Positions 54,518-62,919 of a stretch of DNA of 64,000 bases are shown here, in pieces. Source of the DNA: Bin80 sp965220365 (lineage in GTDB: Bacteria; Bacteroidota; Rhodothermia; Rhodothermales; Bin80); the NCBI GenBank assembly GCA_965220365.1, contig OZ244823.1, forward strand, positions 620,001 to 684,000, in the 5' to 3' direction. Both the position numbers and the translations under genes were made by a program. How positions within the stretch are numbered: the stretch's first letter is position 1; each line of letters starts with the position of its first letter. The notes beneath the pieces were generated by a model, which was not told the origin of the DNA, did not search any database, and saw nothing but the letters and a program-made list of their open reading frames with translations.

Positions 54518-54960
54518 CAGTCAACGAAGGTCACAATGGCAGCACCACCGAGCAGGAGTACCACGCCAAGGCTTTTGATCAAGGTAATCGGTTGTTCGGG
54601 CGAGCCCAGCCAGCCGTAGTGGGACAGCACCATTGCGGTAATCACCTGTCCGGCAAGGAGTGACATGAATAGCGCACCTGCACCGACCTTTGGGATGAGA
54701 GCGGCAATCGCAAATACGAGGAGCGCCCCCATGATCCCTGCGGTAAACAGTACCGGGTTCACGTCCTGCAGGCGGCCGAAAAATTCGGTTTCCCAGGCGG
54801 TCAAGCCCACAACAATGGCGGCAACTGCGCCAATGCACCAAAAGAGAGCGTTAGCCATTTGTGGGTTCTGAACGGCCGCGCCGACGCGTCCGTTCATGGC
54901 TAGATGGACTGCCAGCACAATGCCGAGTCCGAGTGTGAGCAGGAAAAATGCCGCTTTCAT
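54517..54960 (-). CDS. DMT-family transporter, YdcZ-like
   Basis: I use ATG 54960 (MKAAFFLLTLGLG) because it begins the first membrane helix; the open frame continues 18 codons upstream without support. The 147-aa protein has about five hydrophobic helices and the DMT_YdcZ pattern NPQMANALFWCIGAVAAIVV, GALFMSLLAGQVITAMVLSHYGWLG, and KSLGVVLLLGGA. Small YdcZ-type proteins are proposed metabolite exporters or importers, often acting as pairs; only one copy is present. Coupled to the downstream aldo/keto reductase and 38 bp downstream of the Gfo/Idh/MocA gene. Substrate unknown. Confidence 0.85.
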   Translation of the reverse strand: MKAAFFLLTLGLGIVLAVHLAMNGRVGAAVQNPQMANALFWCIGAVAAIVVGLTAWETEFFGRLQDVNPVLFTAGIMGALLVFAIAALIPKVGAGALFMSLLAGQVITAMVLSHYGWLGSPEQPITLIKSLGVVLLLGGAAIVTFVD

Positions 54961-54998
54961 GTATTCAGGGGTTTTGTGTATGTGTAGAAAGATTGAAT

Positions 54999-56132
54999 TT
55001 AGAGATGAATCCACCTCTGCTTTGTGTGGCTCTCCATAATCGCGTCACAGAGAACCATCTTATAGAGGCCGTCCGCGAAAGTTGGATAGCGTGCCGACTG
55101 GGGATCTGCACCGGATGCAATATCCTCATAAAAGGCGCGGAAACACTGTTTGAAGGCATCGGGGAAGCCTTCGTTATGGCCACCGGGGTAGTTGCTGAAC
55201 CCGCGAACCGTAGTATCCATCAGGGCGGGGTCACGTGTGAACAACTCATTGGGTTTAGACCTGTGGCCGATAAATAATTCATTCGGGCGCTCACTGCACC
55301 ATGAGAGCGAGCCAGCCTCGGCTGAGATCTCGTATGTGCAGTAATTCTTGCGTCCTGCGGTCACCTGCGATACCCAAAGCACCGCCCGTGCACCTCCTTT
55401 CATGCGCAGGATCACACAACCGCAGTCCTCTGTATTGACAGGGACATCTTCCAGATCCTGTCCTTCAGCACTGGTGTACGTAGCGACGCCACCCTTCGGT
55501 TTTTTTCGGACGGGATGAACGATGCTCAAATCTGCAAATACGGATTCAGTCTTCAGTCCGGTGATTGAATGGATCAGGTCGAGCCAGTGGGTGCCGATGT
55601 CTGAAACGGCACGCAGGGCACCTCCTTCGGAGCTTAGCACACGCCAATTAAAATCCGTATCGTAGAGCAGCCAATCCTGAACGTAGCGGCCAACGACACT
55701 GTACACTTTCCCCATCTTCTGGACGCGTGCACGCGCCTCAAGATTCAGCGGGTAGAAGCGGATATTGTAGCACACTCCGGCGTGCAGGTTTTTCTCTCTG
55801 GCCAAAGCAACCAACTCCTCTCCTTCCTTGGCATTCATCGCCAGTGGTTTTTCGCACATCACATGCTTACCGGCAAGGAGTGCGCGACGTGAAAACTCGT
55901 AATGTAGAACGTTGGGGACAGCCAGATGTACAGCCTGGACGGTCGGATCGGAGAGGACCTCTTCATAACTGCTGTAGCCGCGAGGTAGACCGAGTGCTTC
56001 ACTGGCGGCCTCCGACTGCTTCAGATCTCTACCCAAAACGCCTCGTATCGGCATGCCGATACGCCGCAGGGCCTCTATATGAACCGGGCCGATAAATCCC
56101 GTACCCGCAACAACGACACCAATGTCATTCAT
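54999..56132 (-). CDS. Gfo/Idh/MocA-family oxidoreductase (cytoplasmic)
   Basis: The 377-aa protein has the nucleotide-binding start GVVVAGTGFIGPVHIEAL, the CEKPLAMNAKEG motif near 95, and a C-terminal GFO_IDH_MocA_C domain with GTHWLDLIHSITG. There is no signal peptide, unlike the copy at 35.8 kb, so it acts in the cytoplasm. Expected role: NAD(P)-dependent oxidation of a sugar or inositol-like substrate. It clusters with an aldo/keto reductase, a DMT transporter, a lactonase, a hydroxyacid dehydrogenase and a LarA-like protein on the same strand. Confidence 0.9.
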   Translation of the reverse strand: MNDIGVVVAGTGFIGPVHIEALRRIGMPIRGVLGRDLKQSEAASEALGLPRGYSSYEEVLSDPTVQAVHLAVPNVLHYEFSRRALLAGKHVMCEKPLAMNAKEGEELVALAREKNLHAGVCYNIRFYPLNLEARARVQKMGKVYSVVGRYVQDWLLYDTDFNWRVLSSEGGALRAVSDIGTHWLDLIHSITGLKTESVFADLSIVHPVRKKPKGGVATYTSAEGQDLEDVPVNTEDCGCVILRMKGGARAVLWVSQVTAGRKNYCTYEISAEAGSLSWCSERPNELFIGHRSKPNELFTRDPALMDTTVRGFSNYPGGHNEGFPDAFKQCFRAFYEDIASGADPQSARYPTFADGLYKMVLCDAIMESHTKQRWIHL

Positions 56133-56299
56133 CTCTGATAACCGTCCGAATAGGTGGATGTCAGGGTCATGACCGCCGTTAGGAATGGAAAGTCGCTATG
56201 GACAGGGTTACAGCGTTTGGGTTGTTTCATGGCGAAAGGTTAACAACAAAAAGGAAAGTACAAAATAGAACGCAAATAAATCACGAATGCGTACGGTTG

Positions 56300-57355
56300 T
56301 CACTGCATGATTTTAACGCAGACTGGGCTGGGTACATGTACAATCTGATTGGGTCCGACAAGATGCCCGGTTTCTTGATCAATACGAAAAACGATTAGCG
56401 TGTCCGAATCCTGGTTTGCGGCGATCAAATACTCTCCGGCGGGGTCCAGGGCAAAATTACGTGGGGTTGTTCCATGAGTTGGAAACCACATCGGGTTTGA
56501 CAACTCTCCGCGACCCGCGATTTGAAAGCAAACGATACTGGATGGGCCACGTAGCGAGGCATAGAGGAATCGTCCGTTTGGATGGACATGGATATCTGCG
56601 CCGGACCGTTCCCCAGTGTACTCTTGGGACAGTGCGTCCACGGTATTCAATACGTCTAAATGGCCATCCTTCCAGGAAAGAGTTGAAATAGAGGAATCCA
56701 ACTCGTTGAGCAGGTATGCAGTTGCTCCAGAGGGATGGAAGGCCAGATGTCTTGGACCCGCTCCCGGGTGAATTTTTACGGGATCGCCAGAAATTGTCAG
56801 GTTTCCATTATCTATGCGGTACACGTATACCTGATCTGTGCCCAGATCTGGAACAAGGCAGTATTTACCGCTTGGGTCCAGGACAATTGCATGTGGGTGG
56901 GGGGCTTCCTGACGTGCTGGATTTGGCCCAGATCCCGTGTGTTGTATATGCCCGGCAATCTGGTCAATTTCACCGTGATCGGTCAATTTTACTGCTGTGA
57001 TGGATCCACCCACATAGTTGGCAGTCAGGAGGAGGTTTTCGTTGATGCTGACATAGCATGGAGCGCCTCCTTGTGTACCGATATGACCGAGTGGCTCAAG
57101 TATTGTCGGGTTGGCATCCCATCCCCATGCCTGCAAAGCGCCTTGAGGCGAGCCGTCAAACTCCAGCGTTTCACTTACCGCGTAAAGCCGTTGACGGGCA
57201 GGGTCCGCAGCCAGATACGAGGGACTCGGAAGCCCGCGAAATGCGCTCTCCGGCCGAAGGTCTCCGTCACGAAAGGAGTAGGTATAAATGCCGATTCCAC
57301 GCCCATTGACATGGTCGAGGCGCTGCGTATATGTACCGACAAATACGGTCGCCAT
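56300..57355 (-). CDS. Lactonase family beta-propeller (Pgl/YbhE type)
   Basis: The 351-aa protein is a seven-bladed propeller of the 6-phosphogluconolactonase YbhE family, with VFVGTYTQRLDHVNGRGIGIYTY at the start, APHPHAIVLDPSGKYCLVPDLGTDQVYVY in the middle, and GTTPRNFALDPAGEYLIAANQDSDTL near the end. It hydrolyses sugar lactones produced by dehydrogenases to sugar acids. No signal peptide. The ATG overlaps the stop of the upstream hydroxyacid dehydrogenase gene by 1 base (TAATG), so both proteins are coupled. Lactone product of the nearby Gfo/Idh/MocA enzyme is a plausible substrate. Confidence 0.9.
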   Translation of the reverse strand: MATVFVGTYTQRLDHVNGRGIGIYTYSFRDGDLRPESAFRGLPSPSYLAADPARQRLYAVSETLEFDGSPQGALQAWGWDANPTILEPLGHIGTQGGAPCYVSINENLLLTANYVGGSITAVKLTDHGEIDQIAGHIQHTGSGPNPARQEAPHPHAIVLDPSGKYCLVPDLGTDQVYVYRIDNGNLTISGDPVKIHPGAGPRHLAFHPSGATAYLLNELDSSISTLSWKDGHLDVLNTVDALSQEYTGERSGADIHVHPNGRFLYASLRGPSSIVCFQIAGRGELSNPMWFPTHGTTPRNFALDPAGEYLIAANQDSDTLIVFRIDQETGHLVGPNQIVHVPSPVCVKIMQ

Positions 57356-58251
57356 TAGCTCACTGTACCAATTTGCACGCTAGCCAGGTTCTCAAGCGCC
57401 ATGATGAGTGCATGGTTTCCTTTACCTCCGAGTTCCCGCTCCTGCAGGCTGCGATAGAGTTGAAAAATCTGGCTGGTCATTGGCAGGGGGATGCCCAGTT
57501 CATCTGCTGCATCCAGGACCAGTCGCAAGTCCTTTTGCTGCAGGTCAATTGTAAATCCAGGCTCAAAATCTCGCACGATTGCCTGGGTCCCCCGGTTACT
57601 GAGCATCCAGCTGCCTGCCGCTCCATGTTCGACTGCCTCAAGTGTTTTCGCCAGATCCAGTTCTCCTTTCTGTGCGAAGAGGAGTGCTTCGCTGATGGCC
57701 ATCATAGTGCCCACTACCAGGATCTGATTCACGAGCTTCACCATCTGGCCTGCACCTGTACCTCCCACATGTGTAATCCGACTGGCCATCGCGTCCAGAG
57801 CCTCCATCGCACGGGTCACATCGGCTTCGTCTCCCCCGATCATGATGCTCAGGGTTCCATTGGCTGCACCTTCGCTGCCACCGCTGATGGGCGCATCCAA
57901 CATTCGCAATCCCGCCGTACGAAGCCTCTCTTCCATGCTGACGGTCGCCTGAGGGCTGATCGTGCTGGTATCAATGATCAGTGAACCGGGCTTTGCACCT
58001 TGTACAACCCCATTTTCTCCGAACAGCACCTCTTCCACATCCTGGGTTTCGCTCACGCAGAGGATAATAATATCAGAGCGTGCTGCCACGGCGGCCGCGT
58101 CCGGTGCCCCATGCGCCCCGGCAGCTTCAATGGGTGCCATGCGAGAGGAGGTCCGATTCCAGACATGTACTTCAAAACCGGCTTTCAGGAGGTTGCGCAC
58201 CATCCCCCCGCCCATAATGCCAAGGCCAATAAATCCAATCGTTTCTTTCAT
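57355..58251 (-). CDS. NAD(P)-dependent beta-hydroxyacid dehydrogenase (GarR/HIBADH family)
   Basis: ATG 58251 (MKETIGFIGLGIMG) is preferred over an in-frame TTG at 58257. The 298-aa protein has the Rossmann start GFIGLGIMGGGM, the family segment DAPISGGSEGAANGTLSIMIGG, and the catalytic lysine in GAGQMVKLVNQ (about 170). The family includes 3-hydroxyisobutyrate dehydrogenase and tartronate semialdehyde reductase, which use small beta-hydroxyacids. It is coupled to the lactonase and lies 185 bp from the LarA-like gene, consistent with sugar-acid breakdown. Substrate not certain. Confidence 0.9.
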   Translation of the reverse strand: MKETIGFIGLGIMGGGMVRNLLKAGFEVHVWNRTSSRMAPIEAAGAHGAPDAAAVAARSDIIILCVSETQDVEEVLFGENGVVQGAKPGSLIIDTSTISPQATVSMEERLRTAGLRMLDAPISGGSEGAANGTLSIMIGGDEADVTRAMEALDAMASRITHVGGTGAGQMVKLVNQILVVGTMMAISEALLFAQKGELDLAKTLEAVEHGAAGSWMLSNRGTQAIVRDFEPGFTIDLQQKDLRLVLDAADELGIPLPMTSQIFQLYRSLQERELGGKGNHALIMALENLASVQIGTVS

Positions 58252-58436
58252 TGTCAATGAGGAATATAATACAGGCTCTTTTATTGGGGCAATTGCTGGA
58301 CGGATGTACAGGTTTATCCCTGAACTGTCTGTAACTGTATCCTGCTCGGGGTCCCGGAACTAAAATAGTTTTCCGTGACCATTGTGGTGATGTCTCTGAT
58401 CCATGGATCAGCCTGCATAACGAGGCAGAAAAACAC

Positions 58437-59693
58437 CTAGATTTTTTCAGAGTCAAGTCTATACAGATGTTCTCCAGCCCTGGGCACGTACAGGTAGTTC
58501 GGGTCCTTTCGGTCTCTCCACCAAGGAAGGTCAATGGAGTCTGGGTCACAGTATTCAAGACCAACTTTTTCGCATCGTTCTTTGGGGATCTGGCTGGCGA
58601 GTGTAAGACGGATGCGGGGGGTATCTACACCATCCTTGTAGGTGGTTTGCCCACGAACATGTGCCGCATGCGCAAGAACAGTCCACGGATAATGGCGATA
58701 TTTTTCCCAGTTTGCTCTGAAGTAGTCCGTGCCGTGAAAGCCGATGGTATCCAGGAGTGCGCCGTGGGTATATGAGAGTTCTGAAATATGCGGAGCATAG
58801 AGGAGAATTTCGCCACCATCAGCAATGACCGGTTCCAGTTTATACATCCCCTTTGCTCCTGTCCATAGATCATCATACATGGATGGGATGACCGCAAAAG
58901 CCTGAGAAACCGGGTTTTTCATCCAGGTGATATGTAGTTGAGCAGAGTGCCGGGCTGCTCTTAGCCAGGATTCATCCTCGTTGTCTCCAATGTAGACTCC
59001 GGCCAGACCCTCCCCCTGCACAACCAGATTCATGAAAACGCGGCTGCAGGGGATCTCATTGGCCGCCCGATTGATCAGTCGGCGAATCGGGGTGTCGTAC
59101 GTACCGATAATTGCGCGGCTGGACATGAGGGCACCGACCCAATGGGTAAAGTCAATGACTTCTGGTCCACTGATTCCAGGGAAAAAGTATTTATTGCCTC
59201 CTGAAAACCCTGCCACCTCATGTGGAAAAACCGGGCCGCACACCAGGGCCACATCATAGTTAAGCACCTTTCTGTTGATCGTTACGGGAAGGGGGCGTTT
59301 AATCAGTCCTCCGGTAATTGAAAAGACCTCTTCATCCGGGATGGTCGTTAAGGTGACCAGTTCTGACGGGTCATCCCAGGCATGATTAAAAAGATTGACG
59401 CTCGAATAACGACCGCATTTTTCAGCATGTGAGATTCCCACAAGCTCCAGGCGAGCCTCTTCACTCATCGGCGGATGGGTTCCGAGTGCAATCAGGAAGT
59501 CCAAGGCTGCTACTCGCTCCAGTAGAAGATCACAGAGCAGGGGAAAGATCGTAGGGAGTGGCACCGTACGCGTTGCATCCGGGATGATCACCAGGACTCG
59601 ATCACTGCGTGCAAACCTGTCCCGCAACCCTTTTTCAAGAATCCGGGTGATGTCTGTTTGAGTCAGCAGCGCTTTTGGTGACTTAGGCTTCAT
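58437..59693 (-). CDS. LarA-like lactate racemase/2-epimerase family protein
   Basis: ATG 59693 is used; the preceding in-frame TTG codon is ignored. The 418-aa protein shows LarA family motifs: DATRTVPLPTIFPLL, ALGTHPPMSEEA (H73), GPVFPHEVAGFSGGNKYFFPGISG (H158, K168), and FTHWVGALMS (H184). These residues bind the nickel pincer cofactor and catalyse in LarA. The family includes lactate and malate racemases and D-gluconate 2-epimerases, so the enzyme probably inverts the alpha-carbon of a hydroxyacid. Cofactor genes larB, larC and larE are not in the window. The gene next door encodes a hydroxyacid dehydrogenase, suggesting a shared pathway. Confidence 0.87.
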   Translation of the reverse strand: MKPKSPKALLTQTDITRILEKGLRDRFARSDRVLVIIPDATRTVPLPTIFPLLCDLLLERVAALDFLIALGTHPPMSEEARLELVGISHAEKCGRYSSVNLFNHAWDDPSELVTLTTIPDEEVFSITGGLIKRPLPVTINRKVLNYDVALVCGPVFPHEVAGFSGGNKYFFPGISGPEVIDFTHWVGALMSSRAIIGTYDTPIRRLINRAANEIPCSRVFMNLVVQGEGLAGVYIGDNEDESWLRAARHSAQLHITWMKNPVSQAFAVIPSMYDDLWTGAKGMYKLEPVIADGGEILLYAPHISELSYTHGALLDTIGFHGTDYFRANWEKYRHYPWTVLAHAAHVRGQTTYKDGVDTPRIRLTLASQIPKERCEKVGLEYCDPDSIDLPWWRDRKDPNYLYVPRAGEHLYRLDSEKI

Positions 59694-59767
59694 CAAGGAT
59701 TCGTCTTTGATTCCAGGCGACTCAGATATCCATGCTGAACAGACGTTTCATTTCTGAAGTTTCTTGA

Positions 59768-61468
59768 CTATGCGGACGCGTTAGCAGAAGATGCGATGGT
59801 GTCACGGAGGAGTGTTTCCAGGAGGCATGTGCGAACACTATCTGTGCTAGCAATAGATTCGTTGAGTTGGTCACAGAGGGTCATGAGTTCGTCGACCTTT
59901 GCGACAATGCGGTACTGTTCGGCAAGCGGTGGAATGGGGACCATGATAGTTGAGAGTGATTTGCGATTGAGCGTTGCCCCCTTGATTGCATTTTTTGTGT
60001 TGGCGCCGCGCGCAAGGTCAGGCAAAACCTTGAAGAGGAAGGGTTTTAACTCGTCAACATGTGGGCGAATGGAAATAATCGCTTCGTTATGAAACGCTGG
60101 GATTCCGAGGATTGCAATCTTTCCAATTGTGAGCTTAAAGCTCATGATCATTGTTCCTGGTGATTCCGGTTGGCGCTTAAAGACATTGTTTTGGGCTTCG
60201 GTGCTGACTGTTTCCTTCGTTGAAAGTAGGGTAGTTCCATCATTCATGTCAGCAATACTAACCCACGAGAAATCTCCCGTATTCCAAAGTGAGGGTTCCT
60301 TACGTGGTGGTGTCTTTCCTGCAGAAAAATCTACAATATTGCCAAAGTATGTCCACTGCCATGCTGATGGCAATTCAAAAGGAATGATAGTCGGATCTAC
60401 CTTAGGTGGTGTTAATGATTTTCTAGTTTGATACGATCCAACTAAGGGATCTTTTTTCTCATCAATTCGCTTTAGTAACTCCGACGCTGGCTCGTCTGCC
60501 GGGTCCTGTTCTGCCAGCTTTCCCCGCACGGCAAGGTTGAGAATGGTTTGACGCAAGTCTTTTATCTGGTCCACACGGGCTGTCAGTGCAGGTAGTGCAT
60601 CAATCGCAAAGCGTGCATGGGCCCGAAATATTGCCACGTTTGTGTCAGGGGTACTGATGCGAGTCAGAGTAGCTTTGGTCAGACGATCACGGGTCTTCTC
60701 ACGTGTCGTACGCGATTCTTCTAATCGGTCACAGAGGGTAAAGAGTTCATCAACTTTATCCACTATACGGCGCTGTTCAGCAAGAGGTGGGAGGGGGAAT
60801 GGAAGGAGGGCAAAGTCAGTACTTTTGATCGCAGGGTAAGCTTGACCACGCTGGTTTTCTTCAACACATTTAATAATAAACGGGCTACGGAGGACGATCC
60901 AAATATATCGGGGTAATACTAGGCCGTGTCCATCGAGGATCTCAAAAGCCGTGCTAACGATAGGGGGAGGATTAAAGTCATCTTCTATGACCGCAACATT
61001 CAAGAGGTAAGGACGAACGCAGGAGTATATAACATCACCCTGATGCGCAACTTTCCGAGCTCGACTAGGGGCTTTATCAGCTTCCAGTACCCTTGGAAGA
61101 GAAACTAAGCCGTTTTCTTTGTCAATAGCCGATACATCAATGTATGTAAACGGTTTGTCAGGAATTTTCTGTCCTCGATCACTTGCGATTTCTCGAATCC
61201 TAGTCCAATACCAATTCTCGGGAATAGGGAAGGAGTCTACCTTCAAAGCAGGAAGAATCTTTCGTCTACGAATCCTGCGCTCTTTTATTATTGTATTTTT
61301 TGCAGCCACAATCCGCTTCAGCAATTCTGATGCTGGCTCATCTGCCGGATCTTGTTCCACGAGCTTACCTCGCACGGCAAGATCTAAAACAAACTGGCGC
61401 AGGCGAAAAATAGCATCAGGAGCATCCACCACACGGTCATAGAGGGTGAGGAGATGTTTGGCATTCAT
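59768..61468 (-). CDS. hsdS: Type I restriction enzyme specificity subunit
   Basis: The 566-aa protein has two target recognition domains separated and flanked by helical spacers. The pattern LAVRGKL.EQDPADEPASELLKRI occurs twice (about 30-52 and 310-335), and each TRD ends with PPLAEQ.RIV.KVDEL. The TRDs differ from each other, so a bipartite asymmetric recognition site is expected. It directs HsdM and HsdR to DNA. Start overlaps the hsdM stop by 4 bp (ATGA). Gene order here is hsdR-hsdM-hsdS on the minus strand. Confidence 0.95.
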   Translation of the reverse strand: MNAKHLLTLYDRVVDAPDAIFRLRQFVLDLAVRGKLVEQDPADEPASELLKRIVAAKNTIIKERRIRRRKILPALKVDSFPIPENWYWTRIREIASDRGQKIPDKPFTYIDVSAIDKENGLVSLPRVLEADKAPSRARKVAHQGDVIYSCVRPYLLNVAVIEDDFNPPPIVSTAFEILDGHGLVLPRYIWIVLRSPFIIKCVEENQRGQAYPAIKSTDFALLPFPLPPLAEQRRIVDKVDELFTLCDRLEESRTTREKTRDRLTKATLTRISTPDTNVAIFRAHARFAIDALPALTARVDQIKDLRQTILNLAVRGKLAEQDPADEPASELLKRIDEKKDPLVGSYQTRKSLTPPKVDPTIIPFELPSAWQWTYFGNIVDFSAGKTPPRKEPSLWNTGDFSWVSIADMNDGTTLLSTKETVSTEAQNNVFKRQPESPGTMIMSFKLTIGKIAILGIPAFHNEAIISIRPHVDELKPFLFKVLPDLARGANTKNAIKGATLNRKSLSTIMVPIPPLAEQYRIVAKVDELMTLCDQLNESIASTDSVRTCLLETLLRDTIASSANASA

Positions 61469-62916
61469 CGCAACAGTGCCTCGGCCAAAATTCGCTTTAA
61501 CTCGTCTCGTACCAAAGCCACTTCGGCTTCAGTACCGTTCAGTTTCTCAAGAAGTATTTCGGGGTCGCCTAGATTCTCTTCGATCGTGTATGGATTCTTG
61601 ATGTCAAGGTTATATCCGCGCGCCTTGATCTCCTCAATCCCAACTCTCCAAGCATGCTCACTCCCTTCTCGTCCTTGGCGTTTGGTTCCGCCCCACCAAG
61701 CGACACAGTCTTCAAGATGCTCCAGTCGAATGGGCTTGGTCATGGAATAAGCCTTTTGCCCCTCGGGAACGAGGTGTTCCCAATACCATGTACTTTTCGT
61801 TGACTCCCCTTTTTTGAAGAATAGCAGGTTCGTCCCAATGGAAGCGTAAGGACGAAATACCGAGTTCGGTAGGCGTACGATGGTGTGGAGGTTACATTCC
61901 TTGATTAGCTCTTCCTTGAGTCGGGTCTTGACACCTTCGCCGAACAGAGAACCATCGGGCAGGACCACGGCAGCTCTTCCGCCAGGTTTTAGAATCCGAA
62001 TGATCAAGGCGAGAAACAGATCTGCGGTTTCCCGCGTCTGGAAATGCTTCGGGAAGTTTGACTCAATTCCGTGCTCCTCTTGGCCACCAAAAGGTGGATT
62101 CGTTAGCACGATGTCAACACGGTCGTTATGCTCGTAGGAGAAGTAAGACCGTGCCAGGGTATTGTCATGACGCAGGAAGGAAGGATCCTCAATGCGGTGC
62201 AAGAGCATGTTCGTAACAGCGAGCATGTGGGGGAGCGGTTTTTTCTCTATCGCACGCAGGGAAGCTTGCAGTTCATCTTCGTCTTTAGGGCGCTTCACAT
62301 AGTGTTCACGCATATGATTGATGGCGCAAGTGAGAAATCCGCCGGTGCCGCATGCTGGATCAAGCAGTATTTCGCCCGGTTTTGGATCAGTCATCTGGGT
62401 CATGAATGAGGTCACCGCACGCGGTGTATAATATTCGCCCGCATTACCCGCAGATTGCAGATCGTTCAGAACCTGTTCGTAGATGTCACCGAAATGCTGA
62501 CGCTCGGCCAAGCTGTTGAAGTCAATTCTATTGATCTTGTTTATAACCTGCCGGAGCAGTTGCCCGGACTTCATATAGTTGTAGGCATCCTCAAACACAC
62601 TTCGTATAACTTTCGCGCGAGGGCCGGTATTGATAGGAAGTTCTTTTAGCCTCGGAAAGAGCGTCTCATTAACAAAATTTGACAATTCTTCGCCCGTGAT
62701 GCCTTCTGGGTTGGCGGCCCAGTTTCGCCAACGCAAATCCCTGGGGATTGGGGATCGGTAATTATCCCTGAGAACTTCAAGTTCTTTATCCTGATCGTCA
62801 ATGATTTTAAGGAAGAACATCCAGCACAATTGGCTGATGCGCTGAGCATCGCCATCAACCCCCACATCTTGGCGCATGATCTTCTGAATGGATTTGACGG
62901 TGGTGCTAACGGACAT
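61465..62916 (-). CDS. hsdM: Type I restriction-modification methyltransferase subunit
   Basis: The 483-aa N6-adenine methyltransferase has an N-terminal HsdM_N helical domain, SAM motif I DPACGTGGFL at 186-195, and catalytic motif IV NPPFGG at 273-278. It forms the M2S methylase with HsdS and methylates the host sites. hsdR precedes it with a 3-bp gap and hsdS follows with a 4-bp overlap. Length and motifs are complete, so it should be functional. Confidence 0.95.
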   Translation of the reverse strand: MSVSTTVKSIQKIMRQDVGVDGDAQRISQLCWMFFLKIIDDQDKELEVLRDNYRSPIPRDLRWRNWAANPEGITGEELSNFVNETLFPRLKELPINTGPRAKVIRSVFEDAYNYMKSGQLLRQVINKINRIDFNSLAERQHFGDIYEQVLNDLQSAGNAGEYYTPRAVTSFMTQMTDPKPGEILLDPACGTGGFLTCAINHMREHYVKRPKDEDELQASLRAIEKKPLPHMLAVTNMLLHRIEDPSFLRHDNTLARSYFSYEHNDRVDIVLTNPPFGGQEEHGIESNFPKHFQTRETADLFLALIIRILKPGGRAAVVLPDGSLFGEGVKTRLKEELIKECNLHTIVRLPNSVFRPYASIGTNLLFFKKGESTKSTWYWEHLVPEGQKAYSMTKPIRLEHLEDCVAWWGGTKRQGREGSEHAWRVGIEEIKARGYNLDIKNPYTIEENLGDPEILLEKLNGTEAEVALVRDELKRILAEALLR

Positions 62917-62919
62917 ATT

